Source: an uncultured Saprospiraceae bacterium (GTDB taxonomy: Bacteria > Bacteroidota > Bacteroidia > Chitinophagales > Saprospiraceae). Taken from it: DNA of 64,000 bases. The stretch spans positions 1-64,000 of the forward strand of contig CALDYY010000069.1 in NCBI GenBank assembly GCA_937944245.1, written 5' to 3'. The notes under the pieces are model-generated. The model was not told where the DNA came from. It saw only the letters and a program-made list of their open reading frames with translations, and made no database searches. The position numbers and the translations under genes were made by a program. Each line of letters opens with the position of its first letter. Position 1 is the first letter of the stretch. Of this stretch, positions 1 to 9,238 are shown one piece after another.

Positions 1-300
1 ACTTTTGAGTATTCGCCTGTGCGTGCAGCCAGCATCAATGATAAAAACTCAACAGTACAGATTTATCCTAACCCTGTTGTTGACGAAATTGTCGTAGAAT
101 GGAGTAGCAAAGAAGTAGAAAACACGATGCTTAATTTATACAACGCTACTGGTCAAAAAGTGATGAGCAAGTCAGTGGTTTCACAAGATAGTTTTCAAAA
201 AGTGGTGCTAGAACGCAATAACTTGCCAAGTGGTATTTATTTCTTACAAATTCAAAGCAATAGTTCCTCCTATACACAATCTGTAATTTTGAAAGATTAA
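1..300 (+). CDS. C-terminal end of a type IX-secreted protein (T9SS sorting domain), 5' truncated
   Basis: The reading frame is open from base 1, so the gene begins outside the window; the GTG at 19 is internal. About 99 residues are visible. They form a Por-type (type A) C-terminal sorting domain: an IYPNPVVDEI-like first strand, a central LYNATGQKV strand, a NLPSGIYFLQI strand, and a final basic strand ending ILKD. In this family the domain targets a protein through the type IX system and is normally removed at the cell surface. The catalytic or binding part lies upstream, so the function of the whole protein cannot be told. Confidence 0.85.
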   Translation, partial: TFEYSPVRAASINDKNSTVQIYPNPVVDEIVVEWSSKEVENTMLNLYNATGQKVMSKSVVSQDSFQKVVLERNNLPSGIYFLQIQSNSSSYTQSVILKD

Positions 301-328
301 TGTTGAACGTAAAGTAATCGGTCTTTTT

Positions 329-361
329 AAGAGGAGTAGTTTTTTAAAAGCTACTCCTCTT
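329..361. terminator. Bidirectional hairpin terminator
   Basis: An 11-bp perfect stem (329-339 with 351-361) encloses an 11-nt T/A-rich loop. It lies between the convergent ends of the T9SS protein (300) and the LD-carboxypeptidase (367) and can serve both. Confidence 0.8.
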
Positions 362-366
362 GTCGT

Positions 367-1404
367 TTATAGTACAGGGCTTTCCAACAAATGAATCGTT
401 TGTTTATCGGCATCCAGCTCTGCATATGCTCCTACGGGTAGCACGCATTGGTGGTCAATGTGCCCAAAAGAAAGACCATGCACCATAGGAAGATTTAACC
501 CCATGAGTCTATCTTTCAACGTTTCCATTAGAGTCAGAGAAAGGTCGTTTGGTTTAGCCTCACAATCATTAAAAATGCCAAGTGCAATCCCTTTGGCTTT
601 ATCTAAGTTGGCGGATTGCAATAGTTGAGTTAACATCCTATCAATGCGATAGGGTTTTTCGCCAATATCTTCTAGGAAGACAATCTTATCGGTGGCATCT
701 AAACCATAAGGTGTACCTGCCATAGCAGCTATCAAAGTTAAGTTACCGCCTACTAATTGCCCAGTGGCTTTACCCTCTCGAAGTGTTGTGGTAGCGTAGT
801 TGTTATTTTCACTGGCTTTTGCTTTGTTGGCTTCTGCCAATTTTATTTTCCATCGTTTCTTCTCCCTGAACAGCACTTTTTGAATTTGCTCCTGCGCATA
901 ATCTGGCATTTCGCCTGTTGCGTTCTGCCCATGAAAACTCATTAAGCCTGCTGCTACAAAAAAGGCTTGATGCAGTGCAGTGATGTCGCTATAACCGACA
1001 AACACTTTAGGGTTGTTGCGCACTAAGTCGTAGTTGATGTAAGGCAATAGGCGCGTGCAGCCATATCCGCCGCGAATGCACCAAATGGCATCTACAGTAT
1101 CATCGCTAAACATGGCATGCAAATCTTCCAGTCGCTCTTGGTCTGTTCCCGCCACGAAACCATACACTTTGCCAACGTGCTTACCCATTTTTACCTTCAA
1201 ACCCAATTTCTCCATATTTTCAACGGCTTGCTGCACTGCTTTTTCTGTGGCATAACTGCCAGGAGTAATCAAACCAACAGTTTGCCCTTTTTCTAGTCGT
1301 TTGGGTTTGAGTAAGTTCTTTTGCTTCGATTTTGTTAATTCACCTGCAAGCGGCAAGCCTAATGCGGCTACCGATAAGTGTTGTGCAAAGGTTCTTCGTT
1401 TCAT
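367..1404 (-). CDS. LD-carboxypeptidase (peptidase family S66)
   Basis: 345 residues. Family S66 enzymes remove the terminal D-Ala from the tetrapeptide of peptidoglycan during recycling. The expected landmarks are present: GGYGCTRLLPYI, GYSDIT with the nucleophile Ser (about residue 139), the FLEDIGEKPYRIDRML segment with the catalytic Glu, and GHIDHQCVLPVG with the catalytic His. I chose the ATG at 1404 because it starts MKRRTFAQHLSVAALGLPLAG, a twin-Arg-like signal, suggesting export. A longer frame to 1485 would overlap the end of galE. It lies 44 bp downstream of galE on the same strand and may be co-transcribed. Confidence 0.88.
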   Translation of the reverse strand: MKRRTFAQHLSVAALGLPLAGELTKSKQKNLLKPKRLEKGQTVGLITPGSYATEKAVQQAVENMEKLGLKVKMGKHVGKVYGFVAGTDQERLEDLHAMFSDDTVDAIWCIRGGYGCTRLLPYINYDLVRNNPKVFVGYSDITALHQAFFVAAGLMSFHGQNATGEMPDYAQEQIQKVLFREKKRWKIKLAEANKAKASENNNYATTTLREGKATGQLVGGNLTLIAAMAGTPYGLDATDKIVFLEDIGEKPYRIDRMLTQLLQSANLDKAKGIALGIFNDCEAKPNDLSLTLMETLKDRLMGLNLPMVHGLSFGHIDHQCVLPVGAYAELDADKQTIHLLESPVL

Positions 1405-1448
1405 GTTAATTGTTTGAATAATTCTTGGATAACGTTGATTTTCAGTTT

Positions 1449-2489
1449 TTAAGCAGGAATTGACCGTGCTTGTTCCCAAGCCCAAGCCGTGCGCATAATA
1501 TCCTCAATGTTGCGTTTTGGTTGCCAACCAAGCACCTGAGTTGCTCGTTCTGTATTGGCATAAATGGCTACTACATCACCTTCCCTACGAGGTCCAATCT
1601 CATAGCGGAGTTTTTGTCCTGATGCTTTTTCAAAGGCTTTGATTGCCTCTAGTACCGTTGCTCCTTGTCCTAGACCTAAATTGAAGATTTCGTAATTCTT
1701 TTTGTTTTGCTTTTTCATTACATACTGCATTGCTTTGGTATGTGCATTGGCTAAGTCCATGACATGAATGTAATCTCGAACACAACTGCCGTCGCGCGTG
1801 TCATAATCTGCGCCAAAAACGGTTACCTTTTCCCGTTTGCCAATGGCTACACCTGTGATGACAGGCACAAGATTACTGGCATTACTGGTTGGGGATTCTC
1901 CCATTTTAGCACTTTCATGTGCACCAGCAGGGTTAAAATAGCGCAAAGCAATAGCATTAAATTGAGGATGTGCTTTGGCAAAATCATGAATAATTTCTTC
2001 TCCTATCTGCTTTGTGCGTGCGTAAGGCGATTCCGCGTCTTGCAGAGGTGTATCTTCTGTAACAGGTAATTGTTGAGTATTGCCATACACAGAACAAGAA
2101 GATGAAAAAATAAAATTTGGCACTTTGAAGTCTTTACAGCATTTTAAAATATGCAGTAAGCCATTAATATTATTATAAAAATATTCCCAAGGTTTTTCTA
2201 CTGATTCCCCTACCGCTTTTAGGGCTGCAAAATGGATAACGCCAATGAGGTCTTTATTGTCTTCAAAAACACCTTTGGTTGCACTGTAATTCACCAAGTC
2301 GGCATTGTAGTTTTTGACGCGCACACCAGTTACCGCTTCTATGTTATCCAGTACGTCGGGGGAGGAATTCATATAATTGTCAATACTAATCACATCGAAT
2401 CCATTATCTATCAAGTCAACGATGGTATGGCTTCCGATGTATCCAGTACCACCAGTGACTAAAATTTTATTTTTTTTTCTATTTTTCAT
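1449..2489 (-). CDS. galE: UDP-glucose 4-epimerase
   Basis: 346 residues, the normal GalE length. The N-terminus has the NAD-binding GGTGYIGSH Rossmann motif, followed by the conserved DNYMNSS segment. The extended-SDR catalytic site is intact: the Ser region SSSCSVYG and Tyr-x3-Lys in SPYARTK. The RYFNPAGA, RDGSCVRDYIHVMDLA and GLGQGATVLE blocks are all typical of GalE. It interconverts UDP-glucose and UDP-galactose in the cytoplasm and fits the glycosyltransferase genes nearby. It is divergent from cysQ. Confidence 0.95.
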   Translation of the reverse strand: MKNRKKNKILVTGGTGYIGSHTIVDLIDNGFDVISIDNYMNSSPDVLDNIEAVTGVRVKNYNADLVNYSATKGVFEDNKDLIGVIHFAALKAVGESVEKPWEYFYNNINGLLHILKCCKDFKVPNFIFSSSCSVYGNTQQLPVTEDTPLQDAESPYARTKQIGEEIIHDFAKAHPQFNAIALRYFNPAGAHESAKMGESPTSNASNLVPVITGVAIGKREKVTVFGADYDTRDGSCVRDYIHVMDLANAHTKAMQYVMKKQNKKNYEIFNLGLGQGATVLEAIKAFEKASGQKLRYEIGPRREGDVVAIYANTERATQVLGWQPKRNIEDIMRTAWAWEQARSIPA

Positions 2490-2532
2490 GTGTTTACATT
2501 GAAACTTTGATTATTGAATAAATGCCTTGATT

Positions 2533-2553
2533 TTTGTAGCATCCTGCTACAAA
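2533..2553. promoter_or_regulatory. 9-bp dyad in the galE/cysQ divergent promoter region
   Basis: TTTGTAGCA-tcc-TGCTACAAA is a perfect 9-bp inverted repeat with a 3-nt spacer. Both flanking genes point away from it, so it is not at the 3' end of either. An operator is one explanation and a leader hairpin another; the sequence alone cannot decide. Confidence 0.4.
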
Positions 2554-2613
2554 TTTATACCTTTAATATCAAATAACTTAGGTGAATTTAAGTAGCGCTA
2601 AAAATAAAGTAAA

Positions 2614-3399
2614 ATGAACTTATTAGAATTGGTCAAATCTGTTCAACGAATTGCACAAGCAGCAGGTGAAGTCATCATGGAAATTTATGAAGACGCGGCG
2701 GGGGTTGAAATTAGCAAAAAGTCAGATAATTCTCCATTAACGCAAGCAGATAAGGCTGCTAATGAATTGATTTGTATAGGTTTAATTCACTTAACACCAA
2801 ACATTCCCATTATTTCTGAAGAAAATAAGCAAATTCCTTACGAGGAACGCAAACATTACGATTATGCTTGGCTTGTTGACCCTTTGGATGGCACAAAAGA
2901 ATTTATCAAACGCAATGGCGAATTTACGGTTAATATTGCCTTAATTCATCAGCAAAAAGTGGTATTGGGGGTCGTTTACACGCCAGCTACTGCGGAAATG
3001 AGTTGGGCGGTGCAAGGCAAAGGTGCTTACCAAATAAAAAATGGTGAAACTGTAAAATTAGTAGCTGCTAGTTTTACTAATCATCAGCAAGGGCTAGGTG
3101 TGGTTTGCTCGCGTTCGCACCTAACGGATGAGACACAATCCTTTATTGATGGACTAAATGCACCAAATTTGGTGTCTAGAGGAAGTTCGCTTAAGTTTTT
3201 GATTTTGGCAGAAGGCAAAGCCCACATTTATCCTCGACTAGCACCAACAATGGAGTGGGATACGGGTGCAGCACAAATCATACTAGAAGAAGCAGGTGGT
3301 CAAGTATTGGATAATCAAACAAAAGCACCTTTGCTATACAACAAAGAAAATTTGCTTAATCCTTATTTTATTGCTTATGGCAACCTTCAAGCATCTTGA
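2614..3399 (+). CDS. cysQ: 3'(2'),5'-bisphosphate nucleotidase CysQ
   Basis: 261 residues of the inositol-monophosphatase superfamily. Metal-binding motifs are intact: ISEEN near residue 70, DPLDGTKEFIKRNGEFTVNIAL (about 88-110), and WDTGAAQIILEEAGG near the C-terminus. CysQ dephosphorylates PAP/PAPS, the by-products of sulfate activation and sulfotransfer, in the cytoplasm. It lies 3 bp from a GT2 glycosyltransferase and heads a three-gene run with it. The first ATG gives the standard N-terminus. Confidence 0.92.
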   Translation: MNLLELVKSVQRIAQAAGEVIMEIYEDAAGVEISKKSDNSPLTQADKAANELICIGLIHLTPNIPIISEENKQIPYEERKHYDYAWLVDPLDGTKEFIKRNGEFTVNIALIHQQKVVLGVVYTPATAEMSWAVQGKGAYQIKNGETVKLVAASFTNHQQGLGVVCSRSHLTDETQSFIDGLNAPNLVSRGSSLKFLILAEGKAHIYPRLAPTMEWDTGAAQIILEEAGGQVLDNQTKAPLLYNKENLLNPYFIAYGNLQAS

Positions 3400-3402
3400 G
3401 AT

Positions 3403-4155
3403 ATGATAAATTTGACGGCTGTTGTTATTGCCAGAAATGAGGCACATCAAATTGAGCGTTGCTTGGGTGCGTTAAAGCAAGTGGCGAATGAGATTGTATT
3501 AGTTGATAGTGGCAGCACAGACAATACCGCTGTACTTGCTCGACTGCTTGGCGCAAATGTGGTAGAATACAATTGGCAGGGTTATGCCCAAAATAAAAAT
3601 TACGGTAACGCGCTCGCTCAATCCGATTGGATTCTTTCTATTGATGCGGATGAAGTCCTTTCTGAAGAACTAATACAAAGCATTCAGCAGTTACAAGTGT
3701 CTGAAAATGAAGTATATGCTTTGGATAGGATAAATAATTACTGCGGTACTTGGGTAAAATATAGCGGTTGGTATCCAGATTGGAAACCCCGTATTTTTAA
3801 TCGGAAGCAAGTGCAATGGCAAGGTGATTTTGTGCACGAAACACTTTTCGTTCCCAGCTATTTTAAAATGATAAAACTGAAGGGTAAACTATGGCATTAT
3901 AGTTACAACAGTCCACAGGATCATATTCGAAAAGTTAGTGAATACGCAGGTTTATCTGCAAAGTCCTTATTTCAAAAAGGGAAAAAATCATCGTTTTTTA
4001 AAATTTGGTTTTATCCTATAATTCGTTTTTTAAAAACTTATTTATTGAAATTGGGCTTTTTGGATGGTAGAGCGGGTTTAAGTATTAGTCGGTACGATGC
4101 CTATCTTGTTCACTTGAAGTATAAACAACTAAAAGCACTTCATGCAAAAAATTAA
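3403..4155 (+). CDS. Glycosyltransferase family 2 (WaaE/KdtX-like)
   Basis: 250 residues. A GT-A fold is shown by VVIARNEAHQIERCLGALK, the nucleotide-binding VDSGSTDNT and the SIDADEVLSEEL metal motif. The downstream segment with KPRIFNR and VHETLF resembles LPS-core beta-glycosyltransferases of the WaaE/KdtX group. It probably adds a sugar to a lipid-linked surface glycan on the inner face of the membrane; donor and acceptor are unknown. Start is 3 bp after cysQ, and the 3' end overlaps the next gene by 14 bp, so the genes are likely translationally coupled. Confidence 0.88.
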   Translation: MINLTAVVIARNEAHQIERCLGALKQVANEIVLVDSGSTDNTAVLARLLGANVVEYNWQGYAQNKNYGNALAQSDWILSIDADEVLSEELIQSIQQLQVSENEVYALDRINNYCGTWVKYSGWYPDWKPRIFNRKQVQWQGDFVHETLFVPSYFKMIKLKGKLWHYSYNSPQDHIRKVSEYAGLSAKSLFQKGKKSSFFKIWFYPIIRFLKTYLLKLGFLDGRAGLSISRYDAYLVHLKYKQLKALHAKN

Positions 4156-5242
4156 GCTATTACACATTTCTTCGGCATTAACTTGGCGAGGTGGCGAGCA
4201 GCAAATCGCCTATCTATTGGAAGAACTCCAAAAATATGAAGTGGAGCAACATGTTTTTTGTGTAGAGAAAACTCCATTAGCAGTATGGTGCGAAAAAAAC
4301 AAAATAAGCCATTTTGCTTACAAGAAAAAGTCTTCTATTTCTACTAAAGTGGCAGAAAAAGTAGCTGCTTTTTGTTACATTAAAAAAATAAACCTCATCC
4401 ATGCGCACGATAGCCATTCCCATACTTACGCTTTCATGTCCGTAGTGTTAAATTGGAATAAAGCCGGGATTGTGGTAAGTCGTAGGGTTGATTTCCCAAT
4501 TCGACGTAGTTTTTTTTCTAGTTGGAAATATAATCACAGTAGCATAAAGAAAATAATTTGCGTATCGGAAGGTGTCAAATCCGTCCTTCTTCCTGCTATT
4601 AAAGACAAAGAAATACTAAATGTAATTTACGATGGTATTGATATTGAACGATTTGTATTTCATCAGTCCAATATATTACATCGTGAATTTAGTTTGCCAA
4701 AAGAAAAAATAATCATTGCGAACATTGCTGCTATTGCAAATCATAAGGACTATTTTACATTTGTTAATACGGCTAAAAACCTAATTAGTAGAGGATTAGA
4801 TGTTGTATTTTTTATAATTGGCGATGATGGTGGAGAAGAAGCCATTATAAAAAAGTATGTCCATCAACAAAATCTTTTTTCGCATATTATTTTTACAGGA
4901 TTTAGAACAGACATTCCTCAAACTCTACCTGAAGTGGATGTACTATTATTCACAAGCAAGGAAGAAGGACTGGGGACGACAATTTTAGATGCCTTTGCTT
5001 GCAAAGTTCCAGTAGTAGCAACGGCTGCTGGAGGGATTCCTGAAATTATAACCCATGAAAATACTGGGTTGCTCGCTCCAGTTGGTGATGCGCAAACACT
5101 AGCTCATTATGTTGAAAAAATATTAGCAGACCGTAATTTACGGGAGCAACTCATTGAAAATGCTTGGCAAAAAGTAAAATATTTTAGTAAAGAGAACATG
5201 GCAAAAAAGACGCTTGAAGTGTATCAATCCTTATTAAACTAA
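4142..5242 (+). CDS. Glycosyltransferase family 4 (GT-B)
   Basis: 366 residues. The N-terminal half has the glycogen-synthase-like loop SSALTWRGGEQQIAYLLEEL. The C-terminal half carries the GT4 donor site: FTGFRTDIPQTLPEVDVLLFTSKEEGLGTTILDAFACKVPVVATAAGGIPEII, including the conserved Glu residues. It probably acts in lipopolysaccharide or surface glycan assembly with the overlapping GT2. Its TAA stop directly abuts the stop of the convergent gene on the other strand. Confidence 0.9.
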   Translation: MQKIKLLHISSALTWRGGEQQIAYLLEELQKYEVEQHVFCVEKTPLAVWCEKNKISHFAYKKKSSISTKVAEKVAAFCYIKKINLIHAHDSHSHTYAFMSVVLNWNKAGIVVSRRVDFPIRRSFFSSWKYNHSSIKKIICVSEGVKSVLLPAIKDKEILNVIYDGIDIERFVFHQSNILHREFSLPKEKIIIANIAAIANHKDYFTFVNTAKNLISRGLDVVFFIIGDDGGEEAIIKKYVHQQNLFSHIIFTGFRTDIPQTLPEVDVLLFTSKEEGLGTTILDAFACKVPVVATAAGGIPEIITHENTGLLAPVGDAQTLAHYVEKILADRNLREQLIENAWQKVKYFSKENMAKKTLEVYQSLLN

Positions 5243-6325
5243 TTAGTGCTCAAGCAGTTGCTGAAAAAAAATTTCATAATTTAAAATAGTGCGCTCCATT
5301 GTAAATCGCTCCGTAGCAGCTTTATAACCCTGCTCAACTAGCTGTTGGCGAACTGTTTCGTTGTAAAGCACTACTTTTATTTTCTCTACCAATTCTTCAA
5401 TGTTGCCATCCTCAAACCAAAGTCCGTTTTTTTGATTATCGAGTACATCAATTATTCCCTCATAACGTGTGCCAATTACAGGCGTTTTCGCTCCCATTGC
5501 TTCAACAAGCACCAAGCCAAAACCATCGGTAGTAGAGGCTAGTATATTAACAGTCATCAAGGGGTAATAATTCATCACTTCATTAGGGCTGACTTTTCCT
5601 GCATAGATAATAGTCTGCTGAATACCCAGTTGTTGTACTAATTCATCAAAAGTACCTGCTTCGATACCAACAAACAGCACTTTGATATTTTTGTCCAAAT
5701 AAGGTAGTGCTTGAATAATTTGAGCTTGGTTTTTCAACCTCGATACACAACCAATCACTTTATCTTTTGGCGAAAGATCAAATTGTTCCCTTAATGCGGC
5801 TACTTTTTGAGGGTCAATCCAACTATATTTTTCCGCAGGGATACCATTATAAATTACTGCTATATGGTGTGCTGGAATACCTTTTTTTATAAATGTTTTT
5901 TTTAATTCATCACTAATGACCACAATTTTATCTGTTCCTTTCCAGTAGAACCAATTTTGTAAGCGACCACCTGCGCTTTTGGGCGTTTGTCGGCGCGTAT
6001 GCACTACTTTGACAGGGAGGCGATACCACCAACGAGCAAAAATGGCCAAGTATCTATCTTTGCTCGATTGGGCATTAATTATCTGGATATCAAAATCTTT
6101 TACGGCTTTTTTTATTTGTCGTAAACTAGTCCTACTTACTTTACTTTTGAAAGTCATGGGGTACAAAATCACTTTTGTTTCACTCAGCAATTTATAAAGC
6201 AGCGATGCTTGGCGGCAACCTACCACTACTCGATGTCCCTTGTTGGCAAGCCCTTCGCTTAGGTAGGCAATAGAATTGGTAGAGCCAGCCATATCTCCTT
6301 GATATGTCAAAAAAAGCAGATTCAT
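5243..6325 (-). CDS. Glycosyltransferase family 4 (GT-B)
   Basis: About 360 residues. The N-terminus MNLLFLTYQGDMAGSTNSIAYL and the C-terminal TTDGFGLVLVEAMGAKTPVIGTRYEGI block identify a GT4 retaining glycosyltransferase. I chose the ATG at 6325 over 6358 because homologous N-termini begin at the first beta-strand (NLLFLTY). The gene is convergent with the preceding GT4 with no spacer: + stop 5240-5242, - stop 5243-5245. No terminator hairpin separates the two. Confidence 0.88.
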   Translation of the reverse strand: MNLLFLTYQGDMAGSTNSIAYLSEGLANKGHRVVVGCRQASLLYKLLSETKVILYPMTFKSKVSRTSLRQIKKAVKDFDIQIINAQSSKDRYLAIFARWWYRLPVKVVHTRRQTPKSAGGRLQNWFYWKGTDKIVVISDELKKTFIKKGIPAHHIAVIYNGIPAEKYSWIDPQKVAALREQFDLSPKDKVIGCVSRLKNQAQIIQALPYLDKNIKVLFVGIEAGTFDELVQQLGIQQTIIYAGKVSPNEVMNYYPLMTVNILASTTDGFGLVLVEAMGAKTPVIGTRYEGIIDVLDNQKNGLWFEDGNIEELVEKIKVVLYNETVRQQLVEQGYKAATERFTMERTILNYEIFFQQLLEH

Positions 6326-6530
6326 GCTTTTTATTTTTTCTGCAAAGGTAACGAACATTCCTTGTAAAATAAGCTATATTGTTGATTTGATGTGGACTTG
6401 GAAGCATATGGTCGAAGTATTTTTGATATTTATCCTAAAAACTTTCTTGCTTGCTCAATTTGTTATATATTTAGTCCACAATAGATTCATAAAAAACAAA
6501 AAACATTTTGTCATTATAAAATTGATTCCT

Positions 6531-7484
6531 ATGCCATTTGAGCCATTTTTTTTAATTGGAGGATTTTTTACCTTCATCATTTTGATGTCAGGTATATTCA
6601 CTGTTAAACAACAATCCGTTGCTATCGTAGAACGCTTCGGTAGATTTCATAGCCTTCGCCGTTCAGGTTTGCACTTTAAAATTCCTATGTTTGACCGAAT
6701 TGCTGGTCGTTTGAGTTTGAAAATTCAACAACTTGATGTTCGTGTTGAAACGAAAACTAAGGATAACGTATTTGTACGACTTAACGTTTCTGTACAATAT
6801 CACGTACTCGCTGAGGCGCTTTATGATGCGTTTTACAAGCTGGAAAGCCCAAATTCTCAAATTACAGCGTATGTTTTTGATGTAGTGCGAGCAGAAGTAC
6901 CTAAACTAAAATTAGATGATGTGTTTGAGCGCAAAGATGACATTGCTGTTGCGGTGCGTAGAGAATTGGAGGAAGCGATGAACGAATACGGCTATGGTAT
7001 TGTCAAAGCATTAGTAACAGATATTGACCCGGCGGAAGAAGTGAAAGTTGCTATGAACCAAATTAACTCTGCCGAACGAAAAAAAATTGCTGCGGAATAT
7101 GAGGGAGAAGCAGAGAAAATCCGAATTATTGCTAAAGCTAGAGCCGAAGCAGAAAGTAAGCGACTTCAAGGACAAGGTATTGCTGACCAAAGAAGAGAAA
7201 TTGCTAGAGGTTTGGAAGAGTCTGTGGACGTGTTGAATAAAGTAGGTATTAATTCTCAAGAGGCTTCTGCCTTGATTGTTGTTACTCAACACTACGATAC
7301 AATGCAATCTATGGGTGAGCATTCTAGAAGTAACTTGATTTTGTTACCTAATAATCCAACAGCAGGTGCGGATATGTTAACGCAAATGATTACTGCCTTC
7401 ACAGCTTCTCAACAACTTGGTGAGGAAATGAAGCGCATTCCCGTACCACAGCAAAAGCAAATTGAGTTGAAGAACAACAAGTAA
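6531..7484 (+). CDS. SPFH / band 7 membrane protein (stomatin-like)
   Basis: 317 residues from the ATG at 6531. A single N-terminal membrane segment (FFLIGGFFTFIILMSGIF) is followed by QQSVAIVERFGRFHSLRRSGLHFKIP, the start of the SPFH domain. The helical part has AMNQINSAERKKIAAEYEGEAEKIRIIAKARAEAESKRLQGQGIADQR, typical of the stomatin/HflK-like coiled coil. Such proteins form oligomers that scaffold membrane microdomains. The open frame runs back to 6324 but that part overlaps the divergent GT4 start and has no homology-like content. A hairpin terminator follows. Confidence 0.9.
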   Translation: MPFEPFFLIGGFFTFIILMSGIFTVKQQSVAIVERFGRFHSLRRSGLHFKIPMFDRIAGRLSLKIQQLDVRVETKTKDNVFVRLNVSVQYHVLAEALYDAFYKLESPNSQITAYVFDVVRAEVPKLKLDDVFERKDDIAVAVRRELEEAMNEYGYGIVKALVTDIDPAEEVKVAMNQINSAERKKIAAEYEGEAEKIRIIAKARAEAESKRLQGQGIADQRREIARGLEESVDVLNKVGINSQEASALIVVTQHYDTMQSMGEHSRSNLILLPNNPTAGADMLTQMITAFTASQQLGEEMKRIPVPQQKQIELKNNK

Positions 7485-7505
7485 CTTCAAAATGGTTGAA
7501 TAGAA

Positions 7506-7534
7506 AAATCCTACAAACATTGTTTGTAGGATTT
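7506..7534. terminator. Bidirectional hairpin terminator
   Basis: A perfect 14-bp inverted repeat (7506-7519 with 7521-7534) with A-rich and T-rich flanks lies between the convergent SPFH gene and the GNAT/amidohydrolase gene, so it can act on both strands. Confidence 0.85.
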
Positions 7535-7543
7535 CTTTACTAT

Positions 7544-9070
7544 CTACTTCTTTAAAATAACTTCATAAAGGTCTGTTCTTCTGTCTTTTAGCGTAGTTAC
7601 ACTTCCGTACTCATGCAACTCTTTTAGGAGTTCCAAATCCACGTCGCCGATGATGGTCATTTCTGAGTTTGGTGTCGCCTCAGCTTTTATAGCATTGGTA
7701 GGAAAGGCAAAGTCGGAGGGCGTAAAAATTGCCGACTGCGCAAATTGCATATCCATATTGTTTACTTTTGGCAAATTCCCTACACAACCCGCAATAGCAA
7801 CATAGCATTCGTTTTCTACGGCTCTTGCTTGGGCGCATCTTCGCACGCGATTGTAGCCATTTTGAGTATCCGTCAAAAACGGTACAAATAAAATACGCAT
7901 TCCTTGAGCTGCCAACAATCGAGCCAACTCTGGAAACTCAACGTCGTAACAAATGAGAATACCTATTTTACCACAATCAGTATCAAATACTTTTATGATG
8001 TCTCCACCCACCATTCCCCAAGCATCTACCTCAGAAGGTGTTGGATGAATTTTATCGTATTGCTCCCAACTGCCATCTCTTCTGCATAAAAAAGTGCGGT
8101 TCAATAGTCGTCCATTTTCTACAACGGGCATACTGCCTGTGATGATGTTTACGTTATAGGACACTGAAAATTCGATGAAGCAATTCTTCAAAGGTTCTGT
8201 GAATTGTGCCAATTCACGTATGGCTTTGGCTTCCCCTAAGTGGTTAAACTTCGCCATGAGCGGTGCATTAAAAAATTCCGGAAACAAAATAAAATCCGAC
8301 TGATAATCACTCAACGCATCTACAAAAAATTCAATTTGTTCCACAATGGCATCAAAATCCTTAAATATTCGCATCTGCCACTGCACTAATCCTAGACGAA
8401 CGATAGACTTTGGTGTATTCAAAAAAGAAGGTCCTTCGTGGTAAGAAATATTAATCCACTCTAATAGGGTCGCATATTCTAGGGACTCCTTGTCTGTGGG
8501 TAAGTAATTCTTAATAATTTTTTTTACGTGGAAGTCATTGGACAACTGAAAAGTCAGTGTAGGATCATAAATTTCTTTGAGCCTTACTTTCTCAATATAT
8601 TGTTGTGGACTCATTTCGTCAGCATATAAGTGGTAGTAAGGTATTCTTCCACCTGCCATAATTGATCGAAGGTTTAGTTCCTCACACAATTCTTTTCGTG
8701 CATCGTATAAGCGTCTGCCCAATCGCAAACCTCTGTAATCGGGGTGAACAAATACATCAATTCCATATAAAACGTCACCCTTTGGAGTGTGTGTAGTGAA
8801 GCGATAGTTTCCTGTAATTTGTTTATAGGTGTGATTATCTCCAAATTTCTTAGAGTTTACAATGATACTCAATGCAGCAGCCACTACTTTTCCATTGACT
8901 TTGATGCAAAGTTGCCCTTCGGGAAAAGCTTTAAGTAGTATTTTGATGTCATCCATGCTCCAATAAGGATCGTCGAGATTTCGATACACCTCAATCATGG
9001 TGTTCTTTAAATCTAAGTAATCCTCGAATTTTAAATTAAGTAGCTCAATTTTAGAACCAACAATTTCCAT
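7544..9070 (-). CDS. GNAT acetyltransferase / carbon-nitrogen hydrolase fusion
   Basis: 508 residues with two domains. Residues 1-200 are a GNAT fold, with YGIDVFVHPDYRGLRLGRRLYDARKELCEEL as the acetyl-CoA loop. Residues 225-505 are a nitrilase-superfamily amidase with an intact Glu-Lys-Cys triad: FPEFFNAPLM (Glu), YDKIHPTPSEVDAWG (Lys) and IGILICYDVEFPE (Cys). The fusion is a known architecture in Bacteroidota and other phyla, usually annotated bifunctional; I know of no firm substrate. A short intergenic region separates it from the divergent sensor kinase. Confidence 0.9.
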   Translation of the reverse strand: MEIVGSKIELLNLKFEDYLDLKNTMIEVYRNLDDPYWSMDDIKILLKAFPEGQLCIKVNGKVVAAALSIIVNSKKFGDNHTYKQITGNYRFTTHTPKGDVLYGIDVFVHPDYRGLRLGRRLYDARKELCEELNLRSIMAGGRIPYYHLYADEMSPQQYIEKVRLKEIYDPTLTFQLSNDFHVKKIIKNYLPTDKESLEYATLLEWINISYHEGPSFLNTPKSIVRLGLVQWQMRIFKDFDAIVEQIEFFVDALSDYQSDFILFPEFFNAPLMAKFNHLGEAKAIRELAQFTEPLKNCFIEFSVSYNVNIITGSMPVVENGRLLNRTFLCRRDGSWEQYDKIHPTPSEVDAWGMVGGDIIKVFDTDCGKIGILICYDVEFPELARLLAAQGMRILFVPFLTDTQNGYNRVRRCAQARAVENECYVAIAGCVGNLPKVNNMDMQFAQSAIFTPSDFAFPTNAIKAEATPNSEMTIIGDVDLELLKELHEYGSVTTLKDRRTDLYEVILKK

Positions 9071-9216
9071 ATGTTTATTTTTACTGACTATATAAGTTAT
9101 TCTAGCTCAGAATTGTTTTTGTTCATACCAAATAGCCTGAAATTGGTCTTGTAAAATATAGGAATCGTCTAAAAAATTAACCAAAAAGTGAGCGATAGTT
9201 GTTTGCTTTGCAAATA

Positions 9217-9224
9217 TATATTTG
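9217..9224 (+). promoter_or_regulatory. Bacteroidota-type -7 box (TATATTTG)
   Basis: TATATTTG matches TAnnTTTG exactly and lies 14 bp before the ATG at 9239. A TTG at 9199-9201 could be the -33 element with a somewhat short 15-nt spacer. The position implies a very short leader and argues against the GTG start at 9188. Confidence 0.5.
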
Positions 9225-9238
9225 TAGATACCTCTTTT

